This document shows positions 1 through 9,985 of a DNA stretch of 64,000 nucleotides, one piece after another. The translations under genes and the position numbers were made by a program. Source of the stretch: Gemmatimonas sp. Lineage in GTDB: Bacteria; Gemmatimonadota; Gemmatimonadetes; Gemmatimonadales; Gemmatimonadaceae. Under the pieces are notes generated by a model, which did not search any database, was not told the origin of the DNA, and saw nothing but the letters and a program-made list of their open reading frames with translations. The stretch lies in assembly GCF_021298855.1 (NCBI RefSeq), contig NZ_JAJTHI010000020.1:110786-174785 (forward strand). The letters run 5' to 3'. The stretch's first letter is position 1. Each line of letters starts with the position of its first letter.

Positions 1-594
1 CACGCGGACGGAGTCGTTCTTCTGCAGGTCGCGGCTGAGATCGACGCGGTACTCGAGGATATCGGCCAAGGCGTAGGCCAACTCGGTGCGCTGGCGTTCC
101 GGAAACGCCTGAGCGCCGTCGGCCAAGGCGCCGGTGAGCGTGGAGGTGACCACCCCACCTACCACGACGGTATCGGTCGTCCATTGGAGCGTTTCCTCGC
201 GCTCCACCCAGGGCTGTCCGAAGAGCCGTGTGAAGCGGACGGCGCGATCGACGGCCAGCTGCAGGACCACCTCGGACGCCCCTGAATCGGGATCGACCTT
301 GGTGGTGATCGTGGTGCCGGCGCGGACCTTGCGCGGGTCGAGTGCCGAGGCCACGCTGAGCGCCTCGGCCGCTTCCTGGGGGGCGAGACCGGCACGCTCG
401 AGGGCCACGGTGAGCGGTTCACCGCGCCGAATGGTGTCGACCTTGAGCCGCCAGCGGGCGGCAACGGAAACACGAGGCCCCGCCGCCAGAACACTGGCCG
501 CGGGGCGCTCCTGAACTGGACGTCCCAGCGCGATGACAGCCGCTCCGATGCCCAGGCAACCGGCGGCGACGAGCAGCGTTCGCGTGGTGGTCAA
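1..594 (-). CDS. M23-family peptidoglycan endopeptidase, N-terminal part (runs off the window)
   Basis: The reverse strand after the ftsZ stop encodes 198 codons open to the window edge. The chosen start is a TTG whose last two bases lie in the ftsZ stop (TTGA overlap), with a GGAG Shine-Dalgarno 9 nt upstream inside ftsZ. The N-terminus has a hydrophobic anchor ([17 protein letters not shown]). It is followed by a segment typical of the region before the catalytic domain in MepM/YebA-like M23 peptidases ([13 protein letters not shown], then [25 protein letters not shown] sequence). The HxxxD and HxH zinc ligands would lie outside the window, so the catalytic assignment is inferred from the N-terminal half only. 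Such enzymes cut peptidoglycan cross-links in the cell envelope, and coupling to ftsZ suggests a role in septal wall hydrolysis. Confidence 0.7.
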   Translation of the reverse strand, partial: MTTTRTLLVAAGCLGIGAAVIALGRPVQERPAASVLAAGPRVSVAARWRLKVDTIRRGEPLTVALERAGLAPQEAAEALSVASALDPRKVRAGTTITTKVDPDSGASEVVLQLAVDRAVRFTRLFGQPWVEREETLQWTTDTVVVGGVVTSTLTGALADGAQAFPERQRTELAYALADILEYRVDLSRDLQKNDSVRV

Positions 595-1838
595 TCCATC
601 TGTCTCCGAATGAACGTCGGGATTTCCATATCGTCGAGATCTGCACTCGGCGATGCGGACGCAGGCGGGACCCGCGGTGGGCGAGGGACAGCCCCTTCCC
701 ACGCAGGACGCGCGGGGGGCACCGAAGGTCTCACCGGCGACCGGGTCCCGGAGGGGAACGGCAGAACGGAGGGAGCCTTGGCGGCAACGGGCTGCACCTC
801 GGAATGTGCAGCGGCAGGCTGGCGAGCGGAAGGGCTGAACGCACTGCCCGCCGTGGCGGCCGGCTGGGTCCCCTGCAGGTACCGGTCAAAACCGGTCGCG
901 ATGACCGTGACCCGGATCTCCCCCATCATGGCGGGCTCATGCACGGCGCCGAAGATGATTTCGGCATCATCGCCCACCGCATCGTGCACGATGTCGTTGA
1001 TCTGGTGCACTTCGCCGAGGGTGAGGTCTTCGCCGCCGGTGATGTTGACGAGGACGCCCGTGGCGCCGGAGATGGAGACGTTGTCGAGCAGTGGCGAGGC
1101 AATGGCCTGCTGGGCCGCCTCGACCGCACGGTTCTCGCCGCGACCAATGCCGGTCCCCATGAGCGCCGACCCGCCGTTCTGCATGACGGTGCGGACGTCG
1201 GCGAAGTCGACATTCACCATGCCCGTTTCGCTGATGAGCACCGAGATGCCCTGCGTGGCGTGCAGCAGCACTTCGTCGGCCTTCTTGAGCGCCTCGTGGA
1301 AGGGGATGCCCTTGCCCACGACGGCAAGCAGGCGCTCGTTGGGCACGATGATCATCGTGTCCACGTGCTTGCGCATTTCGGCGATCCCCTCTTCGGCCTG
1401 CCGCATGCGCTTGCGCCCTTCGAAGAGGAAGGGTCGGGTGACGATGCCGACGGTGAGCGCCCCGGCCTCACGGGCCAGCTGGCAGACCACCGGCGCCGCA
1501 CCGGTGCCGGTACCGCCGCCCATGCCGCAGGTGATGAACACCAGGTCGGCGTTGCCGAGGACGCGCTTGCAGTCTTCGCGGTTTTCTTCGATGGCCTGCC
1601 GACCGATCTCCGGCCGCGCGCCCGCGCCCAGACCGCGCGTGAGCTTCTTGCCGATCTGAATCTTGACGTCGGCCTTGGAGTTCGTGAGCGCCTGCGCGTC
1701 GGTGTTGACCGAGATGAACTCGACACCCTCGAGGTGCTCCTCGATCATGCGGTTCACGGCGTTGCCGCCACCGCCTCCGACACCCACCACCTTCATGCGG
1801 GCGTTCTGGGAAGCGCTCTCTTCGAACTCGAAGGTCAT
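591..1838 (-). CDS. ftsZ: Cell division GTPase FtsZ
   Basis: FtsZ polymerises at mid-cell into the Z ring. The 415-residue product has the N-terminal glycine loop ([13 protein letters not shown]), the tubulin signature GGGTGTG at residues 107-113, the T7 synergy loop ([11 protein letters not shown]), a Pro/Ala-rich linker from about 320, and a C-terminal conserved peptide (IPTFIRRQ) that binds FtsA. The reading frame stays open to 2120, but the ATG at 1838 begins the conserved protein and has GGAG 9 nt upstream; the upstream extension is unlike FtsZ. It is separated from ftsA by two unrelated genes and a terminator, so it probably has its own promoter. It is coupled by a TTGA overlap to the M23 peptidase gene. 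Confidence 0.98.
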   Translation of the reverse strand: MTFEFEESASQNARMKVVGVGGGGGNAVNRMIEEHLEGVEFISVNTDAQALTNSKADVKIQIGKKLTRGLGAGARPEIGRQAIEENREDCKRVLGNADLVFITCGMGGGTGTGAAPVVCQLAREAGALTVGIVTRPFLFEGRKRMRQAEEGIAEMRKHVDTMIIVPNERLLAVVGKGIPFHEALKKADEVLLHATQGISVLISETGMVNVDFADVRTVMQNGGSALMGTGIGRGENRAVEAAQQAIASPLLDNVSISGATGVLVNITGGEDLTLGEVHQINDIVHDAVGDDAEIIFGAVHEPAMMGEIRVTVIATGFDRYLQGTQPAATAGSAFSPSARQPAAAHSEVQPVAAKAPSVLPFPSGTRSPVRPSVPPARPAWEGAVPRPPRVPPASASPSADLDDMEIPTFIRRQMD

Positions 1839-2242
1839 GCGGGGGAGCTCCATACGGGGCTTGGCGGGCACGGGGTGGAGGTCGGGAACGAGCCGGCGGT
1901 GGGGAGCCGGGCGTTCGTCGGGTCGGGTGCGGCGAGCTCCACCGGCTTCGGTGGACCGCGCTTCCGACCCGTGTGCAAATGTGGACGAAGCGATTGGAGG
2001 TGCGACAACTCCCCTAGAATACACGTTCGATTCTGCCGCGCAAGCACTGGATTTTGTTGAAGTTGGCGCTTTTTGATCGCCCCCGTGCGTGTCACAAATC
2101 GGGCCGGCCTTTATCCACAACCACCAATACCAAGACGGTTCGTGACCTTTCGCCGAGGCCTCGCCGTGTGGGCTTCGCAGGCGCGTGATATCGCCGCTCT
2201 GGAATGGGCGAACAGCCAGAGGTGCGCCCCCCGGAACCGCAA
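1839..2242 (-). other. Long intergenic/5' leader region of ftsZ
   Basis: This stretch of roughly 400 bases between the M14 gene terminator and ftsZ holds no convincing gene. It is less GC-rich than its surroundings, with AT-rich patches around 2010-2120. Open frames across it are shadows or extensions without recognisable domains. It probably carries the ftsZ promoter and leader. Confidence 0.5.
2016..2043 (-). promoter_or_regulatory. Candidate sigma-70-like promoter for ftsZ
   Basis: On the minus strand a TTGCGC box (2038-2043) and a TATTCT box (2016-2021) are separated by 16 bases. This would give a leader of about 170 nt before ftsZ. Only the two boxes and spacing support it. Confidence 0.3.
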
Positions 2243-2294
2243 AACCCGAACGCGCCCCCCGAACCTGTCCAGTTCCGGGGTCTGCGTTCGGGTT
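2243..2294 (-). terminator. Intrinsic terminator after the M14 peptidase gene
   Basis: An 11-bp perfect inverted repeat (2243-2253 with 2284-2294) encloses a second 8-bp stem with one bulge (2257-2264 with 2272-2280, 7-nt loop). On the minus strand the structure runs into TTTT at 2244-2241. It starts about 22 nt beyond the M14 stop and isolates ftsZ from upstream transcription. Confidence 0.6.
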
Positions 2295-2316
2295 CCGAGT
2301 GACGGCGTCCCGAGAC

Positions 2317-5184
2317 TCAGGGCTTCGGCGACTCGATCACGTCGTTCCAGTTGATCAGGCTGTTGAACACCATGTTGAACTCGCCGTGGTTCTGCCACCG
2401 GTAGATCGGGTTGTTCGCGAACAGGATGACACGCCCCCGCCCCTTCACGGCCTGCGGGATATCCACGGCGAACGGGCGGTTCCGTAACGAGTCGGCTCCG
2501 GTCATGAGCCCGGACAGGACCGCCTTGTCGCCGCCGACGTAGCGCGCCAGCACGTTCCCCTCGTCGGCAATGCCCACCGTGAACGGCGTTCCGCCCACGT
2601 ACTTCACCGGAATGGTGGTCGTGCCGAACCCGTAGAACGCCGGATGTCCGGGGCGCGATATGGCGGCCTCCACCAGCGGGCGCTGCGCCGTCAGCCCCGG
2701 TACCGGACGCTTGTCCACGGTGCGCGCCCACCCGAACTCGATGGGCAGCCGCGCGCTCTCGCCGATGGCGATGAGCGTGCCGCCCGCCTCGAGGAACGCC
2801 GCGATAGCGTCGACGCCCGCCTGACCGAAGCCGCCGGTGATGTCGTCCGTTTCGCCATACATGCCGAGGAACGGGTACGTGGGATCCTTCTTGTACGGCA
2901 CCGGACGCGTCGCGGGTCCCTGCATCACGGTGTTCTTCGACAGGTTCTGCTCGGCCACGAGCATCACGTCGTAGTCGCGGCGCAGATTGCCCTGACGCAC
3001 CCGCTCCTTGTAGATGAGATCGAAGGGCACCTTGAACTCATCGAAGGTGAGCCGGTACCAGCCCAGGTTCTGCGTGCCACTCCACTGCGAGTAGATCGCC
3101 ACGCGCGGCACATCGGCATCGTGCGTACGCACCGTTGGCGCCTGCGACAGATACGCGGCCGTGAGCCCGAGGGAGTCGACCAGCGCGCGCACCTTGCTGG
3201 CGTGCTTGGCATCGATGAGGAACGAGCCCGCGGGATAGGTCGTGTCGCCGGCGGCGAACGACGCCTCGGCCACCTTCATGGGAATGCGGCGCAGGAGGTA
3301 CCGGAACGTGACCATGTGGTTGCTGCCGAGGTGCGCCACGGCAATGGTGTTGCCCCCGCTGCCGGAAAGGGTGCCCTTCGGGATGACCTTGTCGACGTTC
3401 GCGACCGGCGCGCTGAGGATGCCGGTGTCGGCCACCGCCACCACGTCCACGCCCATGGCGAAGCCCATGCTCCAGCCGCTGTCGTCGTAGGTGCTCAGTC
3501 GCGCGTCGGGGTAGTCCTGCCGCTCCAGCAGGTTCTTGGCAAGGCGCCCATACGGCTGGTCGCGCTTGATGATGTACGAACCGGCGGGATAGGTGGTATT
3601 CCCCACCTTCACCGGCGCGGTGGCTTGACCGACCTCGATGCGCTGCACGCGCAGCAGATTCACCATCTCGGCCACGCGCGTCATGTCGCGCTGCTTCGGA
3701 ATGAGGAACGCGTGCGGTGCGCGCGCGCGGCCATCCGCAATGCTGTTGCGTGTCTTGGTGTAGAAGTTCTCGAGCACCGTTTGCGGGAACATGCTCGCGA
3801 GCTGCAGCGCGGAGATCACCCCCGTCTGCATGTAGTTGGCATTCGAGCGGCGCGTGAAGGTGGCCACGTCATTGAAGCCGATGGGAATGCCGCGATACCA
3901 CTCGCGCTCCTGTCCGCCGCCACGACCGGTGGGTACCGGGCCCGTTCCGCGCCCCCCACCACCCGCCGCCGCCGCCGGTGTGTCCCCACGACGCGCGGCC
4001 GCCATGGCCGCACTGTCGAGGTCACGCCCCGACTGCGTCTCGTACATCTTCATGAGCCCATTGTGGTTGTATGCCACGGAGCCGAGATATCCGGGCGACC
4101 AGCCGTCCATGAAGGCATGGGTATACACGCCGGGCATGCCCCACTTCGTCATCTGCGCGAGCTCCCAGTTGCCGAACCATGGCAGCTCCGCGAAGAGAAT
4201 GGGATCGAGATTGGGGTTCTGCGGCGGGCCACCCGTGTAGGTGTACAGCAGCGGCAACGACTCGTGCAGGTCGTGCATGATCGGCGGGAAGGCCGTGAAG
4301 TACCAATCCACGATCGCGCGCATCTGCACCAGCTTGATGTTGATGTCGCGATTGTTGTCGTGGTACACATACTTGCCCCAATACGGAAGCGGGCCACCGA
4401 AGGCAGCCGGCGCTCCGGTGGCGGGGCGCCGCGCGGAATCACCGGGCGCGGCCGCACCGGCCGCCGGCACCGATGCGACAGGCCGTGCCATGGACTGGTT
4501 GCGCAGGAACCAGTCCACGTTGCGATCGCGCCCGTCGGCATCGGCCGCCGGCGTGATCGACACGTACAGCTGTTCGCGAATCTGATTGATGACGGGCGAG
4601 CTTTCGGCCGTCAGCCGATACGCCAACTCCATGAGTGTTTCCGACGGGCCCGTCTCGCCCGAATGCAGACCACCCATGAGGTGATAGTGCGGCTTGGTCT
4701 GCGCCAGCAGCGTCTTCACCTGCGCGTCGGTCATGCCGCGCGGATCGGCGATGCGCGCGAGGTTCTTCCGGTTCTCGGCGAGCTGCCGCATGTTCGCGTC
4801 ACTCGAGATCCAGACCACCACCAGCTCGCGTCCTTCGTCGGAGCGGCCGATGGTTTCGACCTTCACGCGCGGTGAGGCCTTCTCGAGGGCGCGGTAGTAG
4901 GCGAGCTGCTTCTCGTAGTGGGTGAGGATGCGCGGGGCACCCACGTGGTAGCCGAGTACGTCGCGCGGCGTGGGAATGCCCGGCGCCAGCGGGAGGTGGT
5001 CGACAAGGGGGCTCGAATGCCGCGGATTGGCGAGCCACTCCCGCAGGCTCTGCTCGTAGGTGGGGTCCTGCTTCTGGTTGGGATCGCGCGTATCGAGGGT
5101 TACCTGCTGAGCCTGGAGCCCGGCAGGGAGCGTCAGCGCCAGCGCGGTGGCGCAGCGGCGAAGCGAAGAGAAAAGCGTGGCCAC
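2317..5184 (-). CDS. Secreted M14-family zinc carboxypeptidase with C-terminal amidotransferase-like domain
   Basis: The 955-residue product starts with GTG and a signal peptide (about residues 1-26, ending GLQAQ). The M14 fold follows at about 75-320, with an HxxE zinc motif at His174/Glu177 (GGLHSGETG) and a later ligand in MHDLHE (His304 or His307). The region 390-430 is an Ala/Gly-rich low-complexity insert. The C-terminal third (from about 690, [12 protein letters not shown] onwards) looks like the glutamine-amidotransferase-like domain seen in long M14 peptidases of environmental bacteria. It should act outside the cytoplasm on peptides or wall stems, but the substrate cannot be read from sequence. 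It lies between the kinase gene (78-bp gap) and ftsZ, in a position unusual for the dcw cluster. Confidence 0.85.
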   Translation of the reverse strand: MATLFSSLRRCATALALTLPAGLQAQQVTLDTRDPNQKQDPTYEQSLREWLANPRHSSPLVDHLPLAPGIPTPRDVLGYHVGAPRILTHYEKQLAYYRALEKASPRVKVETIGRSDEGRELVVVWISSDANMRQLAENRKNLARIADPRGMTDAQVKTLLAQTKPHYHLMGGLHSGETGPSETLMELAYRLTAESSPVINQIREQLYVSITPAADADGRDRNVDWFLRNQSMARPVASVPAAGAAAPGDSARRPATGAPAAFGGPLPYWGKYVYHDNNRDINIKLVQMRAIVDWYFTAFPPIMHDLHESLPLLYTYTGGPPQNPNLDPILFAELPWFGNWELAQMTKWGMPGVYTHAFMDGWSPGYLGSVAYNHNGLMKMYETQSGRDLDSAAMAAARRGDTPAAAAGGGGRGTGPVPTGRGGGQEREWYRGIPIGFNDVATFTRRSNANYMQTGVISALQLASMFPQTVLENFYTKTRNSIADGRARAPHAFLIPKQRDMTRVAEMVNLLRVQRIEVGQATAPVKVGNTTYPAGSYIIKRDQPYGRLAKNLLERQDYPDARLSTYDDSGWSMGFAMGVDVVAVADTGILSAPVANVDKVIPKGTLSGSGGNTIAVAHLGSNHMVTFRYLLRRIPMKVAEASFAAGDTTYPAGSFLIDAKHASKVRALVDSLGLTAAYLSQAPTVRTHDADVPRVAIYSQWSGTQNLGWYRLTFDEFKVPFDLIYKERVRQGNLRRDYDVMLVAEQNLSKNTVMQGPATRPVPYKKDPTYPFLGMYGETDDITGGFGQAGVDAIAAFLEAGGTLIAIGESARLPIEFGWARTVDKRPVPGLTAQRPLVEAAISRPGHPAFYGFGTTTIPVKYVGGTPFTVGIADEGNVLARYVGGDKAVLSGLMTGADSLRNRPFAVDIPQAVKGRGRVILFANNPIYRWQNHGEFNMVFNSLINWNDVIESPKP

Positions 5185-5262
5185 GATGTCGGTAGGTGAA
5201 GGGGAGCGACGGTCATCGAAGTTACGCGGACGTACCGGGCGACGTTCGTTCGCGACCGTTGA

Positions 5263-7875
5263 TCAGCGAGGCCGTCCCGTCTGCTGCTGCGCCCACCCGG
5301 TGAACACCTGCAGCTGCGACTCGCCGGTACGATCCTGCAGGACCGCGATTTCGGGCTTGGTGGGATGAACGTCCCACACGTCACCGATCTGGGTGACGGA
5401 GTCTCGCTGCACGATCGAGGCGCTGGCCCCGTTGAACGCGAGCGTAGCCCGCCACAGCGTGCCCCCGCTGCGGTAATAGAGCCGTTGCCCGTCGCCACCC
5501 CACGAGGCGCCGGATGCCCCCTGCACCGACACCTGCGTCACGGCACCGCCGGGGGCGAGCGCCTTGATGAAGAGATCGGCGCGCCCATTGCGCTGAGAGC
5601 GAAAGGCCACCCACTGCTCATTCGGCGACACCCGTGCGTCACGCGCGGACTCCCCCTCGGCAATCATCCGCGTTCGCGACGACGTGTCGTTCACCGGCAT
5701 CGTGAACAACCCGTCGGGGCGTTCGATGAGCAGGACCGTGCCATTCGCAAGGATGGCCCGTGGTATCCCCAGACCCGCGATCACGCGGCGCGGCGGCGTG
5801 CTGCCGTCGACCGGCGCCAGATACACCCCGCGGGGCATGGTGCCCGTCGCGTTGCTCGTACGATACGCGAGCTGTCTTCCGTCGGGTGACCACACCGCAT
5901 CGACACCATTGGTCACTTTCGTGGGCGCCCCCGATTGCGGATCGATGAGCCACAACTCGTCGGTGAAACTCTGCGACGTCGCGGCATTCAGTTCGGCAAC
6001 GACGAAGCGACCGTCGGGCGACCAGCGGACGGACTGGTACTGCTTCCGCTCGGTCTCCACGGGTCGTGCGGTCCCGTCGAACGAGACGAACTGCACGTCC
6101 CCACCGACCGATCCTCGCAACACGGCCAACGTGCCGTTGGCGGCCATGACGGCATTGAGCCCGCCGGCACTCTTGGCGCTGATGCCCCCCATGACGCGCT
6201 CGGGCACCCCTGCGATTTCCCCGGTCGGGAGCGTGAAGCGCACCTTGTAGATCCAGCCGTCCAAGCGCCCGAAGAACAGATGCCCGTCGTGATACCCCAC
6301 GACGTTCGACAACTCGAGATCGATCACCCGTACCGCACCACTGTCGATGGGCATGAGCACGAGCTTGTCGGCTTCGCCGACGTGAATCCGCGAACCGACG
6401 GTCCTGCCGTCGGGAAACGTGAACGGATTCGAGAAGTACGTCGCCTGAGGAACGTCGCGGATGTCGGCGATCACGCGCCCCTTCTGTTCCCCGATGCCGA
6501 GGCGCTGGATCGTGGAGGCGGGGGCAAAGACGAAGTAGTCGCCATGCGCCCACGAGGCCCCGAACAGCGAGCCGGGATAATCCAGCAGCGTCGTGGTCCC
6601 TCCGCCCTGGAGCGGAACGCGAAACACGGCCTTTTGGTCGCTCTCCGTACGCAGGAGCATGACGTTCTTGCCGTCCGGTGTGAACACCGGTCCAAAACCG
6701 TTCTCACTGCCAGCGATCGGCAGCGCGTCGAGACTGTCGAGATGCCGCACGTATACAACGGGATCACCGGCCTGCCCGATGCGTTCGGTCACCACCATCA
6801 CCTGCCGCCCATCACGGGAGATTCCGAGGTTGAGTCCCACCGTAGAAGTGACCCGGACATCCGGCGGCAAGGCGACGGCGAATCGAACGGCGTCCGCTTC
6901 CGCGGACGGCGCGCTGCGCGCACCACCGAGATAGCCGCCGACAGCGGCGACCAGCACGAGCGCCGACGTCAGCCACAGCGCACGCGTGCGACGCGGCCCC
7001 GCCGTGCTGGTGGTGCCCGCTGCGACAATGGCGGCCGTTCGTGACGCATCCTGCAACGCGTCTGCCAACTCCTTCGTGGTCGCCCACCGATCCGCCGGGA
7101 GCTTCTCGAGCGCCTTGCGGATCGCCGCCTCCACGTGAGGGGGCACATTCCGGCGCGACGCACTGATCGCGCGCGGTTCCTCGGTCATCAGCCGCGCGAT
7201 GATCGCTTGCGCGGTGGTGCCCGTGTGCGGCGGCTCGCCGGTGAGGCACCCGTAGAGGATCGCGCCGAGCGCGTACACGTCGCTGCGCGCATCGATCACG
7301 CGGTCGCCGGTGGCCTGCTCGGGGCTCATGTACTGCGGCGTACCGAGAGACAGTCCGGTTTGCGTAACGCGGGTCCCGCCGGCGTTGCTCACGGCCAGCG
7401 CAATGCCGAAATCGGCCACGAGCGGCTGGCCGTCCTGCAGCAGGATGTTTTCCGGCTTGAGATCGCGGTGAATGACACCGTTGCGGTGCGCATAGTCGAG
7501 CGCGCTCGCGATCGCCCCACCGAGCCGCATCGTCTCGCTCACCGACAGCTGCTTGTCCCGATCGAGCCGTGCCCGCAGTGTCTCGCCTTCCACGAACGGC
7601 ATCACGTAGTACAGCAGCCCGTCCGCTTCTCCACTGTCGAACAGCGGCAGCAGGTTGGGATGCTGCAGCGTGGCCGTCACGCGTATCTCACTGAGGAACC
7701 GCTCGACCCCGAGCACCGCGCCAAGTTCGGGACTGAGCACCTTGACGGCCACCTTCCGGTCGTAGCGCACGTCGCGCGCGAGGAACACGGTGGCCATACC
7801 GCCGCGGCCCACCTCGCGCTCGAGCGCGTACGTGGCCGGAAACGACGACTGCAGTTGGTCGAGCAATGAGGTCAT
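5263..7875 (-). CDS. Transmembrane Ser/Thr protein kinase with C-terminal WD40-like (PD40/TolB-type) propeller
   Basis: The 870-residue protein has a Hanks-type kinase domain at about 16-275: a glycine loop (VGRGGMATV), Lys45, the catalytic HRDLKPEN with Asp138, DFG with Asp155, and the GTPQYMSPEQ activation segment. A transmembrane helix lies at about 299-318. An extracytoplasmic region follows with repeated DGR/SPDG motifs typical of PD40/TolB-type beta-propellers. The kinase presumably senses something outside through the propeller and phosphorylates cytoplasmic proteins. The start is the ATG at 7875, where homology begins; the frame is open further upstream. It lies 93 bp after ftsA, so division proteins are plausible but unproven substrates. 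Confidence 0.93.
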   Translation of the reverse strand: MTSLLDQLQSSFPATYALEREVGRGGMATVFLARDVRYDRKVAVKVLSPELGAVLGVERFLSEIRVTATLQHPNLLPLFDSGEADGLLYYVMPFVEGETLRARLDRDKQLSVSETMRLGGAIASALDYAHRNGVIHRDLKPENILLQDGQPLVADFGIALAVSNAGGTRVTQTGLSLGTPQYMSPEQATGDRVIDARSDVYALGAILYGCLTGEPPHTGTTAQAIIARLMTEEPRAISASRRNVPPHVEAAIRKALEKLPADRWATTKELADALQDASRTAAIVAAGTTSTAGPRRTRALWLTSALVLVAAVGGYLGGARSAPSAEADAVRFAVALPPDVRVTSTVGLNLGISRDGRQVMVVTERIGQAGDPVVYVRHLDSLDALPIAGSENGFGPVFTPDGKNVMLLRTESDQKAVFRVPLQGGGTTTLLDYPGSLFGASWAHGDYFVFAPASTIQRLGIGEQKGRVIADIRDVPQATYFSNPFTFPDGRTVGSRIHVGEADKLVLMPIDSGAVRVIDLELSNVVGYHDGHLFFGRLDGWIYKVRFTLPTGEIAGVPERVMGGISAKSAGGLNAVMAANGTLAVLRGSVGGDVQFVSFDGTARPVETERKQYQSVRWSPDGRFVVAELNAATSQSFTDELWLIDPQSGAPTKVTNGVDAVWSPDGRQLAYRTSNATGTMPRGVYLAPVDGSTPPRRVIAGLGIPRAILANGTVLLIERPDGLFTMPVNDTSSRTRMIAEGESARDARVSPNEQWVAFRSQRNGRADLFIKALAPGGAVTQVSVQGASGASWGGDGQRLYYRSGGTLWRATLAFNGASASIVQRDSVTQIGDVWDVHPTKPEIAVLQDRTGESQLQVFTGWAQQQTGRPR

Positions 7876-7968
7876 GGGGCGCAGGAAGGGGCGACCGACC
7901 GACACACTGGACAGCCTGCATATGCGAACGCCGATCACGGAGTGTGACCGGCGCCCACACCGCTACGA

Positions 7969-9222
7969 TCAGAAGAAGTCCTGCAACCAGGTCTTCACCC
8001 GCGTGGCCAGCTTGTCCACGCCGCCACCACTGAGTGACGGCCGACGGGACACGACGCCACCCAGCGCGGCGCGATGCGCGCCGTAGAGCGCCAGTCCGGT
8101 CACGGTGGAAAAGCGGGGGTCCGCCACATTCTCCACGAGGCCGTCCAGCTTGGCCCCCGGCATCCCCACCCGTACCCCCAGGCCAAAGACATCGGCGGCC
8201 AGTTCCGTGATGCCCTCGAGCGACGATCCGCCTCCCGTGAGCACGATGCCGGCGTTGAGCTTGCCCTGATAGCCCGCCTGCTGCACCTCGCGCACGACCT
8301 TGTCGAAGATCTCGTCCATCCGCTGATGGATGATGTGCGTCATGAGCTCGCGCGAGATGTGCCGCTCGCCGTGCGTACCGGATGGCGGCATGGCGATGAC
8401 TTGCGCGGGGTCGATGAGCGGCTCGTACGCGCAGCCGTACGCCTCCTTGAGCTGCTCGGCGTCGTGCTGCGTGATGCCGAGCCCCTGCACCAGGTCGCTG
8501 GTGACATTGTTGCCACCGTAGGGGATCGTGCCCAGATGCCGGATCTTGCCCTCGTGGAAGATGGCGAGATCGGTGGTGCCGGCGCCGAGCTCGACGAGCA
8601 CGACGCCCAGCTCCTTCTCCTCTTCGGTGAGCACCGCCAACGCACTCGCGAGCGGTTCCAGCACGAGCTCGCGCGACTTGTATCCGGCCCGCTCGATGGC
8701 CTTGCGGAGGTTCATCGCCGGCGCGCTGCCGATGGTGACGAGATACATCTCGGTCTCGAGGCGCGTGCCGATCATGCCCACGGGATCGCGAATGCCGTCG
8801 GCCTTGTCCACCCGGTATTCCTGCGGAATGGCGTGCAGCAGCTCGCGGTCCTGCGGAATGGCCATGGCGCGCGCCACCTCGTTCACGCGGTCCACATCGG
8901 CGCGCGTGATTTCGTCGCCGCTGATGGCGACCACGCCCGTGGAGCACATGGCGCGCACGTGCTCTCCGGCAATGCCCACGTAGAGTCCGTCGGGCTGCAC
9001 GCCCGCCACCCGTGACGCCTCTTCGACGGCGGCGCGGATGCTGCGGGTGGCCTCCTCGATATCACTGACCACTCCGCGGCGCAGCCCCATCGTGCGGGTG
9101 CTCCCCACTCCCAGCACCTTGAGCCGCGGCGCACGCGGCAGGTCGCCATGCACCGCCGCCACAATGGCGGTGGTGTGGGCGGTGCCAATATCGAGGGCGG
9201 CAACGATGGCTTCGGACGTCAT
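7969..9222 (-). CDS. ftsA: Cell division protein FtsA
   Basis: FtsA is the actin-like ATPase that tethers FtsZ polymers to the membrane. The 417-residue product has the N-terminal phosphate motif (ALDIGTAHT), the SHS2/1C region, the second phosphate motif (VELGAGTTDLAIF) and the adenosine motif (GIVLTGGGSSLEG). It ends in an amphipathic membrane-targeting helix (VKTWLQDFF). The ATG overlaps the ftsQ stop by ATGA. Unlike the common arrangement, ftsZ does not follow directly: a kinase and a peptidase gene come first. Confidence 0.97.
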   Translation of the reverse strand: MTSEAIVAALDIGTAHTTAIVAAVHGDLPRAPRLKVLGVGSTRTMGLRRGVVSDIEEATRSIRAAVEEASRVAGVQPDGLYVGIAGEHVRAMCSTGVVAISGDEITRADVDRVNEVARAMAIPQDRELLHAIPQEYRVDKADGIRDPVGMIGTRLETEMYLVTIGSAPAMNLRKAIERAGYKSRELVLEPLASALAVLTEEEKELGVVLVELGAGTTDLAIFHEGKIRHLGTIPYGGNNVTSDLVQGLGITQHDAEQLKEAYGCAYEPLIDPAQVIAMPPSGTHGERHISRELMTHIIHQRMDEIFDKVVREVQQAGYQGKLNAGIVLTGGGSSLEGITELAADVFGLGVRVGMPGAKLDGLVENVADPRFSTVTGLALYGAHRAALGGVVSRRPSLSGGGVDKLATRVKTWLQDFF

Positions 9223-9983
9223 GGCTGTCTTGCGATCACCTGGTTACGGAAGCGCAGGTCAAGCTCCACGGCGCGCAGGCGGTTGCGCGCGAGGTCGGCT
9301 TCCACCGGTAATATGTCCTTGAACCGGTCCACGGTCACCTCGGGGGTGGTCCGTACCGTCACCTCACCGAGCTTGACCCGGAATTCGTCGGGCGCTCCCC
9401 GCGTCTTGACCCGCTCGGCACGCTCCACCCGGCCATACAGCGCCGGTTCGGTGGCCCGGAGCCCGTCGAGCAGGTGCATGAGCGCACTGTCCGCGGTGGC
9501 CGAGAGCGGGACGTCCATGGGTACCCGGGCGGGGTCGATGGGGAGCCGATGGCCGGCGCCGTCGACGGGGTCGAGGCGTCCGTCCTTGCGCCGGACCAGT
9601 GCCACGGGCTCCCGCTCCACCACCTGCACGAGGATCGTGCCGGGCAGTTGACGCTCCACCTGCGCACTCGCCACCAACGGATGGGCTTCGAGCCGCTCGG
9701 CCAGCGGCGCGAGTTCCTGCCACACCGATTGCAGGGTGTCCACCTTGAGCAGCGCCAGCGCCTCGCCGCGCGGGGTGTAGCGCATCCCCTCGAACACCAC
9801 GCGACGCACGTGGAAGAAGTCGAGACGGGCGAGCGCGCGCGGCCCCCACCACGGGCTGGCCAGGGTGGCTCCCACGGCGCAGACGATGAGGGTGACGCGT
9901 GCGAGCCGTTGCCAGCGCGGCGGTTCGCCGGCACCGGAGCGGTTCGGGGCACTCACACCCGTGTCCAGGATGCCAGCCGCCAT
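9219..9983 (-). CDS. ftsQ: Cell division protein FtsQ/DivIB
   Basis: The 254-residue protein has a cytoplasmic N-terminus, one transmembrane segment (about 27-45), a POTRA domain (about 53-125, FFHVRRVVFEGMRYTPRGEAL) and a beta domain. This is the layout of FtsQ, which assembles with FtsL and FtsB in the divisome and regulates FtsWI. The ATG lies 2 nt after the murC stop, and the end overlaps ftsA by ATGA. Confidence 0.93.
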   Translation of the reverse strand: MAAGILDTGVSAPNRSGAGEPPRWQRLARVTLIVCAVGATLASPWWGPRALARLDFFHVRRVVFEGMRYTPRGEALALLKVDTLQSVWQELAPLAERLEAHPLVASAQVERQLPGTILVQVVEREPVALVRRKDGRLDPVDGAGHRLPIDPARVPMDVPLSATADSALMHLLDGLRATEPALYGRVERAERVKTRGAPDEFRVKLGEVTVRTTPEVTVDRFKDILPVEADLARNRLRAVELDLRFRNQVIARQP

Positions 9984-9985
9984 GG

